A stretch of DNA of 64,000 bases from NCBI RefSeq assembly GCF_003855155.1, contig NZ_CP034073.1:620001-684000 (forward strand), written 5' to 3'. Both the position numbers and the translations under genes were made by a program. Below are positions 18,433-27,394 of this stretch, piece by piece; position 1 is the first letter of the stretch, and every line of letters starts with the position of its first letter. The notes beneath the pieces are model-generated. The model worked only from the letters and a program-made list of their open reading frames with translations. It was not told where the DNA came from and made no database searches. This DNA comes from Shewanella psychromarinicola (GTDB lineage Bacteria; Pseudomonadota; Gammaproteobacteria; Enterobacterales; Shewanellaceae).

Positions 18433-20267
18433 AATTGACCTTGGTTATCCCCAACTACAATCATCATATCGCCATTGAACAAACCCTAACCAAGTTGGCA
18501 AAATTCAACCTGACCTGTTATCTAGTTGATGATGGTAGCCAAGATGAAACCCGCTATGTATTGCAAGCTATGGCGGACAAATTTAGCTGGGTAACCCTCA
18601 TCAGCCATCCTTTTAATCGCGGTAAAGGCGCGGCAGTGACCAGCGGTCTGCGCCAAGCTTACCGCGATGGTTTCACCCATGCATTACAGGTCGATGCCGA
18701 TGGGCAGCATAATTTAGACGATATTCCGTTAATGATATCGACCTGCGAACAGCACCCACAGGCATTAATATCTGGCCAGCCGATTTATGATGAGTCCGTG
18801 CCTAAAGGCCGTTTATACGGGCGTTACCTCACCCATTTCTGGGTATGGATTGAAACCTTGAGTTTTGACATTCAAGATTCTATGTGTGGCTTTCGGGTCT
18901 ATCCTTTAGCGGCTACTGAACAGTTATTAAGTCAGCAAGCTTTGGGTGAGCGGATGGATTTTGATATTGAAATTATGGTCAGGCTGCACTGGCAGGGCAC
19001 GCCTGTCATTCATGTGCCAACTAAAGTGATCTATCCTGACGATGGCATCAGTCACTTCCAAGGCGTGCAAGATAATGTGCGCATTAGCTGGATGCACACC
19101 CGATTATTTTTTGGCATGCTCGCTCGGCTGCCGCGCATTATCAGCAAACAGCTTTTACAGCAAAAAGATCCGCAACCAGATCAAGCTCAGTCGCAAAAAC
19201 ATTGGTCGACAATGACAGAGCGTGGCAGTTTTTGGGGCATCAAACTGTTAGCTGAATGCTATCGTCTTGGCGGGCATTGGCTGTGCCGGGCAATGATGTA
19301 TCCGGTAATTTGTTATTTTTTCATAACGGGATCGACGGCTCGACACGCATCATTGGATTTTTTACGCCGCGTTCAACAGCTACAACCTCATCACCCTAAT
19401 CTCAGTAGCGAGGTTAATTGGCGCGATAGCCTTAAACATTTTTTTACCTTTGGCAATGCCGCCCTCGATAGAATTGATGCTTGGTGCGACCGAATTAATC
19501 TAGAGCAAGTCGACTTTAACGACCGAAAAATACTCGCAGACCAAGTGGCCACAGGCCGAGGTGCAGTATTGATTGTGTCGCATTTAGGCAATATGGAATT
19601 GTGTCGCGCTATCTCTGTCCACCAGCAAAAGGTGAAAGTGAATGTGATGGTGCTAACCCAACACGCTGAAAATTTTAACAAGGTACTGCAGCAGCTTAAT
19701 CCACAAAGTAGTCTTAACTTAATCCATGTCAATGAGCTTGATCCCAGTACCGCCATGTTACTGCAGCAAAAAATTGATCAAGGTGAAATGGTGGTTATTG
19801 CCGCGGACCGCACCTCGTCTAGCAGCCAAGGTCGCGTCACCTATTTGCCCTTTTTAGGCCAAGATGCTGCGTTTCCACAAGGGCCATTTATTTTAGCAAG
19901 CTTACTCGACTGCCCGGTTTACAGCTTATTTTGTATTCGCCAGCATGGGCGTTATCAAGTACATGTAGAACATCTAAGCGACAGCTTAAAAGGTCCACGA
20001 GCAGGCAGAATTGAACGCTTAACCGACGCCATGAGCCAATATAGCCAACGCTTAGCGCACTTTGCCCTACAGGCTCCGATGCAATGGTTTAACTTTTTCG
20101 ATTTTTGGCGTAGAGATGAATTGATTACTCGTCCTGCTTCACGCCCAGTTACAGCAACTAATTCAAGTACTGTACCTAATTCAAGTACTGCGCCTAGTTC
20201 AAGTACAGCACCTAGTTCAAGTACTGTACCCAATAACAGCACAACGTCACCCCGTCAGGATAACTAA
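18429..20267 (+). CDS. apeJ: Aryl-polyene cluster: glycosyltransferase family 2 / lipid A-type acyltransferase fusion (ApeJ type)
   Basis: A 612-residue two-domain protein. Residues 1-230 form a GT-A glycosyltransferase family 2 domain (VIPNYNHH, LVDDGSQDET, and the DXD-like VDADGQH at 88-94). Residues about 270-560 form an HtrB/MsbB-like lipid A acyltransferase domain, with the catalytic HLGNME (HX4E) at about 385-390 and AADRTSSSSQGR about 70 residues later. The last about 40 residues are a low-complexity Ser/Thr/Pro/Asn tail encoded by five 18-bp repeats. Fusion of sugar transfer and acylation suggests the polyene is placed on a glycosylated lipid anchor; that anchor is not known here. Confidence 0.8.
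   Translation: MKLTLVIPNYNHHIAIEQTLTKLAKFNLTCYLVDDGSQDETRYVLQAMADKFSWVTLISHPFNRGKGAAVTSGLRQAYRDGFTHALQVDADGQHNLDDIPLMISTCEQHPQALISGQPIYDESVPKGRLYGRYLTHFWVWIETLSFDIQDSMCGFRVYPLAATEQLLSQQALGERMDFDIEIMVRLHWQGTPVIHVPTKVIYPDDGISHFQGVQDNVRISWMHTRLFFGMLARLPRIISKQLLQQKDPQPDQAQSQKHWSTMTERGSFWGIKLLAECYRLGGHWLCRAMMYPVICYFFITGSTARHASLDFLRRVQQLQPHHPNLSSEVNWRDSLKHFFTFGNAALDRIDAWCDRINLEQVDFNDRKILADQVATGRGAVLIVSHLGNMELCRAISVHQQKVKVNVMVLTQHAENFNKVLQQLNPQSSLNLIHVNELDPSTAMLLQQKIDQGEMVVIAADRTSSSSQGRVTYLPFLGQDAAFPQGPFILASLLDCPVYSLFCIRQHGRYQVHVEHLSDSLKGPRAGRIERLTDAMSQYSQRLAHFALQAPMQWFNFFDFWRRDELITRPASRPVTATNSSTVPNSSTAPSSSTAPSSSTVPNNSTTSPRQDN
20160..20249 (+). repeat. Five-unit 18-bp tandem repeat in the 3' end of the apeJ-type gene
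   Basis: Units begin at 20160, 20178, 20196, 20214 and 20232 with core AATTCAAGTACTGTACCT and a few substitutions; the last is the most diverged. Each encodes six residues of the type (N/S)SST(V/A)P, so length changes would keep the frame. Confidence 0.9.
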
Positions 20268-20271
20268 TTCA

Positions 20272-21834
20272 ATGAGCCACACTTCTTCACCGTCATCAAC
20301 CGCCAATAGCACAGTGCATTTAGGCCAAAGCTATCTTAGTCTTGAGCAAGTAGTGGCTATCGCCAAAGGCGCCGCGGTCAAACTGGCTGATACTGCAGAC
20401 TATGTTGAATATATCCAAAAAGGCGCTCGCTTTATTGACAGTCTGCTGCATGAAGAAGGTGTGGTATATGGCGTCACCACAGGTTACGGCGACTCATGTA
20501 CCGTGAATGTCAGCCTAGACTTAGTTCACGAATTACCACTGCACTTAACCCGGTTTCATGGTTGTGGTTTAGGCGATGTATTTAGTCCAATGCAAGCCCG
20601 CGCCATTATGGCTTGCCGCTTAAACTCCTTGGCTATGGGCAAGTCAGGTGTGAGTTATCTACTGCTGCAACGCATCGAATGGCTATTAAACAATGATATT
20701 ACTCCGGTGATCCCTCAAGAAGGCTCGGTCGGCGCCAGCGGTGATTTAACCCCATTATCTTATCTTGCTGCTGTATTGGTTGGCGAACGAGAAGTGATGT
20801 TCCAAGGTAAACGTCAAGCGACCAAAGATGTTTATCTCAAATTCGGTACGGTGCCATTGACCTTGCGCCCTAAAGAAGGCCTAGCATTAATGAATGGCAC
20901 TGCGGTGATGACTGCGCTAGCGTGTTTAGCCTTCGATAGATCCCAGTACTTAACCCGCTTATCAAGCCGAATTACGGCCATGGCGTCGTTAACGCTCAAG
21001 GGTAACGCAAACCATTTTGATGATATTTTATTTGCCGCCAAGCCCCACCCAGGACAAAACCAGATAGCCAGTTGGATCCGTGAAGACTTAAATCATCATG
21101 TGCACCCTCGTAACTCAGATCGTTTACAAGACCGCTATTCAATTCGCTGTGCGCCGCACATTATTGGCGTACTGCAAGATGCCCTGCCCTTTATGCGCCA
21201 ATTTATTGAAACCGAACTCAATAGTGCCAACGACAATCCTATTGTCGATGCTGAAGGTGAACATATCCTCCATGGCGGTCACTTTTATGGTGGCCACATC
21301 GCGTTTGCCATGGATGCGATGAAAAATGCCGTGGCCAATATAGCCGACTTAATTGATCGCCAAATGGCCTTAGTCATGGACCCTAAATTTAATAATGGTT
21401 TACCGGCTAATTTGTCTGCTGCAGAAGGCGAACGCCGCGCCATTAACCATGGTTTTAAAGCGGTACAAATTGGCGTATCCGCTTGGACCGCTGAAGCGTT
21501 AAAAAACACTATGCCCGCCAGCGTGTTTTCACGTTCAACTGAATGCCATAATCAAGATAAAGTGAGTATGGGGACTATTGCCGCACGTGATTGCATGCGG
21601 ATACTGCAACTCACAGAGCAAGTCGCCGCCGCAGCATTATTGGCCATGAGCCAGGGGATCCAATTGCGTATAATGCAGCAAGAACTCGATGCAAGTTCAT
21701 TAACCCCCTCTTTGGCCACTACTTTAGCCCAAGTCAGCGAAGATTTTGAACTGCTTACCGAAGACCGCCCCCTAGAAGCGGTACTGCGTCAAACTGTCGA
21801 AAAAATTCAATTAGGTCAGTGGGAGGTATGCTAA
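20272..21834 (+). CDS. MIO-dependent aromatic amino acid ammonia-lyase (HAL/TAL/PAL family)
   Basis: A 520-residue ammonia-lyase. The MIO prosthetic group forms from Ala155-Ser156-Gly157 in VGASGDLTPLSYL. The catalytic tyrosine is in VVYGVTTGYGD (Tyr66), and the second active-site tyrosine region is QDRYSIRCAPH. Histidine lyases carry Ser-His at the substrate-selectivity pair, tyrosine lyases His-Leu, and phenylalanine lyases usually Phe-Leu; the pair here reads Phe95-His96 (TRFHGCGLG). Context favours deamination of tyrosine or phenylalanine to give a cinnamate-type aryl starter. It is not likely to be the catabolic hutH, since no other hut genes are nearby. Confidence 0.85.
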   Translation: MSHTSSPSSTANSTVHLGQSYLSLEQVVAIAKGAAVKLADTADYVEYIQKGARFIDSLLHEEGVVYGVTTGYGDSCTVNVSLDLVHELPLHLTRFHGCGLGDVFSPMQARAIMACRLNSLAMGKSGVSYLLLQRIEWLLNNDITPVIPQEGSVGASGDLTPLSYLAAVLVGEREVMFQGKRQATKDVYLKFGTVPLTLRPKEGLALMNGTAVMTALACLAFDRSQYLTRLSSRITAMASLTLKGNANHFDDILFAAKPHPGQNQIASWIREDLNHHVHPRNSDRLQDRYSIRCAPHIIGVLQDALPFMRQFIETELNSANDNPIVDAEGEHILHGGHFYGGHIAFAMDAMKNAVANIADLIDRQMALVMDPKFNNGLPANLSAAEGERRAINHGFKAVQIGVSAWTAEALKNTMPASVFSRSTECHNQDKVSMGTIAARDCMRILQLTEQVAAAALLAMSQGIQLRIMQQELDASSLTPSLATTLAQVSEDFELLTEDRPLEAVLRQTVEKIQLGQWEVC

Positions 21835-22266
21835 ATGAAAGGATTATTACTCACCGAAATGGAAATGGTGATCCCGTTTCACGATGTCGATTCGATGGGC
21901 ATCACTTGGCATGGCAATTATTTGCGCTACTTTGAAGTAGTGCGCTGCCTATTGCTGGATAAACTCGGTTATAACTATCGCACTATGCAAGAGTCCGGTT
22001 ATGCGTGGCCCATTGTCGATGTGCAAGTAAAGTATGTTAAAAGCAGCACCTTTGATCAAAAAATCAAAGTCATTGCGGCCATTGTTGAGTGGGAAAATCG
22101 CCTACGCATTAATTATCAAGTTTTCGATGCCCAAACCAATGTGCGGATCACTAAAGGCTATACCATTCAGGCAGCCGTTGAGATTGCCACCCAAGAATTA
22201 TGCTTTGTCACCCCAGAAGTGTTCCTGCAAAAAATTCGCCCATTACTTGATACGAGCCAAGCTTAA
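21835..22266 (+). CDS. apeK: Aryl-polyene cluster: hotdog acyl thioesterase (ApeK type)
   Basis: A 143-residue 4-hydroxybenzoyl-CoA thioesterase-like hotdog protein. The signature VDSMGITWHGNYLRYFE near residue 20 includes the catalytic aspartate region (HDVDSMGI). It may hydrolyse or edit acyl-ACP/CoA species in the pathway, as proposed for ApeK. The ATG directly follows the ammonia-lyase stop with no gap, and a GGAGG-like site lies inside the end of that gene (gtgggaggtatgc). Its stop overlaps the next start by one base. Confidence 0.8.
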   Translation: MKGLLLTEMEMVIPFHDVDSMGITWHGNYLRYFEVVRCLLLDKLGYNYRTMQESGYAWPIVDVQVKYVKSSTFDQKIKVIAAIVEWENRLRINYQVFDAQTNVRITKGYTIQAAVEIATQELCFVTPEVFLQKIRPLLDTSQA

Positions 22267-23069
22267 TGAATACTCGCAAAGGAATGTTTGCTCGGGTCAG
22301 TCGTCTCGTTATACTGCTCTGTTTGCATATTGGCATTGTCTCGGCCAATGAACGTCCACCAGCAAGCAACAATCAAACACTGACTCCAGAGCTGACACAA
22401 GCAAAGCCCCAACCTCTGACTCAAGCTCTGACCAAAGAGCAATTAGCTGATATTCAGACTTTGTACAGTCAACCAGCCAGCACAGAAGCCCTCAGGGCTT
22501 TAGCTCAGCAACTTAATTTACAACTTGATACTCGAGGGCAGTTTATTCAGCTGCGCCACTTACAGGTGCTAAAAAAGCCCTTGCTCAGCCAAGGACAATT
22601 TATTTTTAGTCCGGCGCAGGGATTAGTATGGCAACAACAGCGTCCGTTCAGCACCTTAATGGTGTTAAAAGATCAGCAGTTGATCCAGCAAAACAGCCAA
22701 GGCAAGGTGCAACAACTTAACGCTGCGGTCAGTGGCAACCCCATCGCGCAGCAATTACCGCGTTTATTACAAGCCATTATGGCGGGCGATATCGATGCTT
22801 TAAGTGCTGATTTCGCCTTGTTTATGCCAGCAGAGCCGCCAAAAAATGCGTCATGGCAACTCGGCTTGCAAGCCAAAGATCCTCAAGTGCAAGCGTCCAT
22901 GGGCAACATCACCCTCAGTGGCGACACCCAGTTACGCTCATTAATCATGACAAGTAGCCAGACGGATATTAGCGACTATACCCAAATTCAATTTATCGAT
23001 CCCCAGCAAGGGCCGCTCAGTGCAAGCGAACTGGCGCTTTTTAGCCTTGGCAATGAGTCCGTTCAATAA
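22266..23069 (+). CDS. apeL: Aryl-polyene cluster: LolA-like periplasmic carrier (ApeL type)
   Basis: A 267-residue exported protein. An N-terminal signal sequence (hydrophobic LVILLCLHIGIVSA) is followed by a Gln-rich spacer and then a LolA-type outer-membrane lipoprotein carrier domain (RHLQVLKKPLLSQGQFIFS, then LVWQQQRPFSTLMV). Such carriers move lipidated cargo across the periplasm. Placement directly before an MMPL exporter suggests it receives the polyene lipid from that pump. It overlaps both neighbours by one base. Confidence 0.78.
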   Translation: MNTRKGMFARVSRLVILLCLHIGIVSANERPPASNNQTLTPELTQAKPQPLTQALTKEQLADIQTLYSQPASTEALRALAQQLNLQLDTRGQFIQLRHLQVLKKPLLSQGQFIFSPAQGLVWQQQRPFSTLMVLKDQQLIQQNSQGKVQQLNAAVSGNPIAQQLPRLLQAIMAGDIDALSADFALFMPAEPPKNASWQLGLQAKDPQVQASMGNITLSGDTQLRSLIMTSSQTDISDYTQIQFIDPQQGPLSASELALFSLGNESVQ

Positions 23070-25468
23070 TGATACCAAGATCCCTTGGCGCCGTATTATC
23101 GCCCATTGGGCGGTTTGCCTTATGGATAGTATTGCTGCTGGCAATGTTAGCCACAGGCCTTGTGCAATGGCAGCAAGGTGCGCATATTCAAACTGATATT
23201 TTGGCTATGCTGCCGCATTTACAACAAGATAAGCTCACCGAAACAGCATTAAACAAGGTAGAACAGCAACTCGCTAACCAAGTCTACATTGCCATTAATG
23301 CCAACAACGACAGCCAAGCTATCAGCGCAGCCAAGCAACTGATGATCTCCCTAGAACAACAGACTCAACAGCCCTTTACTGCCATTCGTAGCGGCGCGGA
23401 TGATCATCTGCAAGACTTGGCTAAAGTGTATTTCGAACATCGTTTTGGCCTACTGACGCCTGAACAAGCACACGCCATTGAAACAGGCCATTGGCGCCAA
23501 TTGCTTAACGCTGCCCAAAGCCAACTTTATAGCGCATTTGGTTTTGCTAACAGTCAACTGCTCAGCAATGATCCTTTATTGATGTTTCCGGCTAACTTGC
23601 TGGCGTTATCGCCCAACAGTGCGCTGCGCAGCCAACAAGGGGTTTTACTGACCGATACCGTAGACGGTGTCGCTGCGATTGTCATGGCCAAAGGCCGTGA
23701 TAGTGCTTTTAGCCCGACCGCTCAGCAACAGCAAATGCAAGCATTAGAATCTGCGTTTAGCCAAATTAATCAGCACTATCCCGAGGTGAGCTTTCTCAAG
23801 GCTGGGGCACTTTTTCATGCCATTGCTGCCACAGAATCAGCCAAACAAGAAATCAGCCGCATTGGCTTAATTTCCATGTTGGGGATTATCTTATTAGTCT
23901 GGTTGGCCTTTCGATCTATGATGCCGTTATTTGCCGCGCTACTGACCTTAACCTCTGGGGTGGTGTTTGCGTTTGTCGCCACCTTAAGTTTTTTTGGTGA
24001 GCTGCATTTACTGACACTGGTATTTGGCACCAGCTTAATTGGTGTAGCCATTGATTACAGCTTCCACTTTTACTGCGAAAAACAAGCTCATCCCAATGAC
24101 AACGCCAGTGACACATTAAAGCGTATTTTCCCTGCGCTCACCCTCGCCCTTGTTACCAGTGTCAGTGCCTTTGTCGCCATAGGGTTTACGCCATTCCCGG
24201 GGATGCAACAAGTGGCGGTATTTTGCGCCGCGGGGTTAATGGGTGCTTACCTAACCTTGTTACTGGTGTTTCCATTGCTGGGCAACTATGGGCTTAAACC
24301 CACCCGCGGATTAACCCTAGCCCAAGGTTATCTGACCGTATTGCAACGCACTTTTATACCGAGTCGATTGTGGCAAAAAGTCGCCATCGCGGCACTGCTG
24401 ATTGGTTTAACGGCTATATTATTTTTGGGCTTATCACAAGCTGACACCGACGATGATATTCGCCAATTACAGCAAAGCCCTGCTGCCATCACCAGCGAAG
24501 AAAACCAGCTCAGACAGCTGCTCAGCGGTGGCACAGACAACCAATTTATTTTGGTCAGCGGCCACAACGAACAAGCATTATTGCAAACGTTAGAGCAACT
24601 GGTCCCCGTACTTGATAAGGCCGTTGCCGATGGCGAGTTAAGCCAGGCCATTAGCCTGAGTCGCTTTATGCCCAGCATTGCGCGTCAGCGCCACGATTAT
24701 CAATTACAACAACAGCTCTATCAGCAACATTTAGATGAAATCATCACCGAGATGGGCCTAAATGACAGCATAAAGACCAGCTTGCTTGCACAACTCGACC
24801 AAGCTACAACACAATGGTTAACGCCAAAAAGGGTGTTAGCCCAAGCTAATGATGATTTACATGCCCTATGGCTTGGCGCAATATCGACCACAGACAACAC
24901 CGAGCAATATGGTGCAATTGTGTTGCTAGGTGGCATACACTCGTTAGTGTCCCTCGAGCAACGACTCACTGACCAAAACTGGTCTTTAGGCCAAGTGCGT
25001 TTAATCGATAAAGTCGGGGGTATATCGGCTTTAATGGGCAAGTATCGCCAACTGACATTACAGCTATTAGTGTGGGTCTTTGTGTTAGCAAGCCTACTGT
25101 TTAGCATTAAATATGGCATTAAGCTGGCGTTAGCCATCGTGGCGGTACCGGCATTATCAGTACTGCTCACCCTCGCGTGTTTAGGGCTTGTCGGCTCGAG
25201 CATCAGTTTGTTTCACGCATTAGCACTTATTTTGGTGTTAGGGATCGGGATTGATTACAGCCTGTTTTTTGCCGAGGCGAAACACACCAGTCGCGGTGTG
25301 ATGATGGCAATCTTTATGTCAGCCTGTTCAACGCTATTGGCTTTTGGTTTATTGGCGCTCAGTCAAACTAATGCGATTCACTTTTTTGGATTAACACTTC
25401 TTTTTGGGATCAGTTTTGCATTCTTACTGGCACCGTTTATTTCATTTATCACTAGGAAAACACTGTAA
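23069..25468 (+). CDS. apeM: Aryl-polyene cluster: MMPL/RND-superfamily exporter (ApeM type)
   Basis: A 799-residue RND-superfamily membrane protein of the MMPL type. Each half has one N-terminal helix, a large extracytoplasmic loop, and then a block of five or so helices. Conserved family segments GVAIDYSFHFYCE (first half) and GIGIDYSLFFAEAK (second half) carry the proton-relay type aspartates. It lacks the size and partner genes of a tripartite drug pump. With the LolA-like and DUF3261 proteins it is likely to extract and pass on the finished polyene lipid. Confidence 0.85.
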   Translation: MIPRSLGAVLSPIGRFALWIVLLLAMLATGLVQWQQGAHIQTDILAMLPHLQQDKLTETALNKVEQQLANQVYIAINANNDSQAISAAKQLMISLEQQTQQPFTAIRSGADDHLQDLAKVYFEHRFGLLTPEQAHAIETGHWRQLLNAAQSQLYSAFGFANSQLLSNDPLLMFPANLLALSPNSALRSQQGVLLTDTVDGVAAIVMAKGRDSAFSPTAQQQQMQALESAFSQINQHYPEVSFLKAGALFHAIAATESAKQEISRIGLISMLGIILLVWLAFRSMMPLFAALLTLTSGVVFAFVATLSFFGELHLLTLVFGTSLIGVAIDYSFHFYCEKQAHPNDNASDTLKRIFPALTLALVTSVSAFVAIGFTPFPGMQQVAVFCAAGLMGAYLTLLLVFPLLGNYGLKPTRGLTLAQGYLTVLQRTFIPSRLWQKVAIAALLIGLTAILFLGLSQADTDDDIRQLQQSPAAITSEENQLRQLLSGGTDNQFILVSGHNEQALLQTLEQLVPVLDKAVADGELSQAISLSRFMPSIARQRHDYQLQQQLYQQHLDEIITEMGLNDSIKTSLLAQLDQATTQWLTPKRVLAQANDDLHALWLGAISTTDNTEQYGAIVLLGGIHSLVSLEQRLTDQNWSLGQVRLIDKVGGISALMGKYRQLTLQLLVWVFVLASLLFSIKYGIKLALAIVAVPALSVLLTLACLGLVGSSISLFHALALILVLGIGIDYSLFFAEAKHTSRGVMMAIFMSACSTLLAFGLLALSQTNAIHFFGLTLLFGISFAFLLAPFISFITRKTL

Positions 25469-26731
25469 ATGTTAAGCAGTCAAACACATACAGTCAGCAA
25501 CATGGACGTCGACGTTGCCATCATTGGCGCAGGCCCTTCAGGCGCTATTGCTGCAAGCCTATTACGCCAGCAAGGTCATCAGGTTATTGTTATTGAAAAA
25601 CAGCATTTTCCACGTTTTTCAATTGGCGAAAGCTTACTGCCTTGTTGCATGCAGTTTCTCGAACAAGCCGGCATGTTAGAAGCGGTTAATCAGGCTGGAT
25701 TTCAGTTTAAAAATGGCGCCGCATTTCGCCACCAAGGTCGCTATACTACTTTTGATTTTAATGACAAATTTACCCCTGGCCCAAGCACTACCTTTCAGGT
25801 TCAGCGGGCTGATTTTGATAAACTATTGGCAGACACAGCAATCGGTCAAGGGGTCGATATTCGTTTTGGTCATCGAGTCGATAATATTGATCTTACTGAA
25901 AATCCTCGCTTAACGGTAACGAATGAACAAGGTCAGCAATATCAAGTTAACGCTAAATTTGTGCTTGATGCCAGTGGTTTTGGTCGAGTACTACCACGAT
26001 TGTTGAACCTAGAACAGCCGTCAAACCTGCCGCCTCGAAGTGCTATTTTTACCCACATTGAAGACAACATCAGCGATCCCAGCTTTGATCGTAATAAGAT
26101 CCTCATTAGCGTTCACCCAAAGCATAAGGATATTTGGTACTGGTTAATCCCTTTTAACCATAACCGTTGCTCCATTGGGGTGGTGGCGGAGCCTCATTTA
26201 CTGCAACATTTATCCGGTACCCTAGAACAACAACTGTTAGCGATAGTGAATGAAGAACCAGAGCTACAACGCTTACTGGCTAACGCTAATATTGTTCAAC
26301 CTTGCGCCACATTGAAAGGTTATTCGGCCAATGTCACCACCTTAGCAACCAACAAGTTTGCTTTGCTGGGCAACGCTGGAGAATTCCTTGACCCGGTATT
26401 TTCATCAGGGGTAACGATTGCAATGCAGTCAGCATCAATGGCAGTAGCCAGTGTAAATAAGCAACTTAACGGTCAAACCGTTGACTGGAATACCGAGTAC
26501 ACAGAGCCATTAATGCAAGGGGTAAACACCTTTAGAACCTATGTCCAAGCTTGGTATGATGGACGTTTTCAAGATGTCATTTTCTATCAACAAGCCAACA
26601 GCAAGATTAAACAAATGATTTGCTCAATTTTAGCGGGCTACGCTTGGGACATGAGTAATCCGTTTGTGAAAGAGTCTGAGCGACGCCTCAACACCATTGT
26701 TGAGTTATGTCAGGAGCCCAATATTGCTTAA
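25469..26731 (+). CDS. FAD-dependent oxidoreductase with flavin-halogenase motifs
   Basis: A 420-residue cytoplasmic flavoprotein. The Rossmann dinucleotide motif is GAGPSG at residues 20-25. FSIGESLLPCCMQFL follows, a segment shared by flavin-dependent halogenases of the phenol/pyrrole type. Lys81 in FKNGAAF sits near where these enzymes keep their chloramine/bromamine lysine, and WYWLIP at 223-228 matches the WxWxIP motif. A second FAD motif is LLGNAGEFLDPVFSSG. These features are those of halogenases, but related non-halogenating reductases (geranylgeranyl reductase-like) share parts of them. It starts directly after the MMPL gene stop. No flavin reductase partner is visible nearby. Confidence 0.75.
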   Translation: MLSSQTHTVSNMDVDVAIIGAGPSGAIAASLLRQQGHQVIVIEKQHFPRFSIGESLLPCCMQFLEQAGMLEAVNQAGFQFKNGAAFRHQGRYTTFDFNDKFTPGPSTTFQVQRADFDKLLADTAIGQGVDIRFGHRVDNIDLTENPRLTVTNEQGQQYQVNAKFVLDASGFGRVLPRLLNLEQPSNLPPRSAIFTHIEDNISDPSFDRNKILISVHPKHKDIWYWLIPFNHNRCSIGVVAEPHLLQHLSGTLEQQLLAIVNEEPELQRLLANANIVQPCATLKGYSANVTTLATNKFALLGNAGEFLDPVFSSGVTIAMQSASMAVASVNKQLNGQTVDWNTEYTEPLMQGVNTFRTYVQAWYDGRFQDVIFYQQANSKIKQMICSILAGYAWDMSNPFVKESERRLNTIVELCQEPNIA

Positions 26732-27338
26732 CCTATTCGAGCATTTTATTGATTTGTTATCACGCCGTATTGTGGCCCTGCTTCTACTAAGCTTATTAAC
26801 CGCTTGCAGCCAGCAAATCGTGCGGCAAACTTGTGTCCCTCTCACGGGTGAAGCACAATATTCCTTAAGTCCAACCTCGACAGTATTAACTGATGCTCAT
26901 CAAGAGATTAATTTAACTCAAATGGTTAACTTTACCCGTGGGCAAGATAGCCATGAGTTATTAACCCAGCTTGAACTCAACCCACAACGGATGACGTTAG
27001 TAGGATTAGCGCCTCTTGGGCAAGCACTATTCACACTAGTGTACGATGGGCAAACCCTGCAAAGTCAGCAAAGTCTGTTATTGGGTGAGCAGTTTAAAGC
27101 GGAATATTTAATGGCGATAATGCAGATAATTTACTGGCCAACGGAGCAAGTCAATCGCCACTTAAGTGGCGGTGAATTAATGATTAAACCCTGTAATATG
27201 GGGCTATGTAAGCAACTGCTGGATGCTAATGGCGAGTTAATGAGGTTAACGTATAGCAATATAGATCCATGGTTAGCGCAAGTGAACGTTGACATCGACG
27301 CCGCTGATATTCACATAAAAATCACTCCAATTGAATAG
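26724..27338 (+). CDS. apeN: Aryl-polyene cluster: DUF3261 outer-membrane lipoprotein (ApeN type)
   Basis: About 204 residues. I chose a TTG start at 26724, overlapping the flavoprotein stop by 8 bp, because AGGAG lies seven bases before it; longer upstream starts are inside the previous gene. A hydrophobic stretch ends in a lipobox (LLTAC), so the mature protein should be lipidated. The conserved DUF3261 region includes LVGLAPLGQALFTLVYDG. Members cluster with aryl-polyene loci and are presumed to help insert or hold the product at the outer membrane; there is no direct biochemical assignment. Confidence 0.7.
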   Translation: MLNLFEHFIDLLSRRIVALLLLSLLTACSQQIVRQTCVPLTGEAQYSLSPTSTVLTDAHQEINLTQMVNFTRGQDSHELLTQLELNPQRMTLVGLAPLGQALFTLVYDGQTLQSQQSLLLGEQFKAEYLMAIMQIIYWPTEQVNRHLSGGELMIKPCNMGLCKQLLDANGELMRLTYSNIDPWLAQVNVDIDAADIHIKITPIE

Positions 27339-27394
27339 TCAGAGCTCTACCCTAGTCATAAACAGACAGTAATAAATAGGCCATAAAACCAAGT

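Noticed and set aside
19955..20242. 95-codon minus-strand frame with repeated LELGAV units
   Set aside because: It is the antisense reading of the 18-bp repeat at the end of the glycosyltransferase/acyltransferase gene; it has no independent support.
20272..21834. Reading the ammonia-lyase as the catabolic histidine ammonia-lyase hutH
   Set aside because: No hutU, hutI or hutG nearby, selectivity pair is not Ser-His, and it is embedded in an aryl-polyene cluster.
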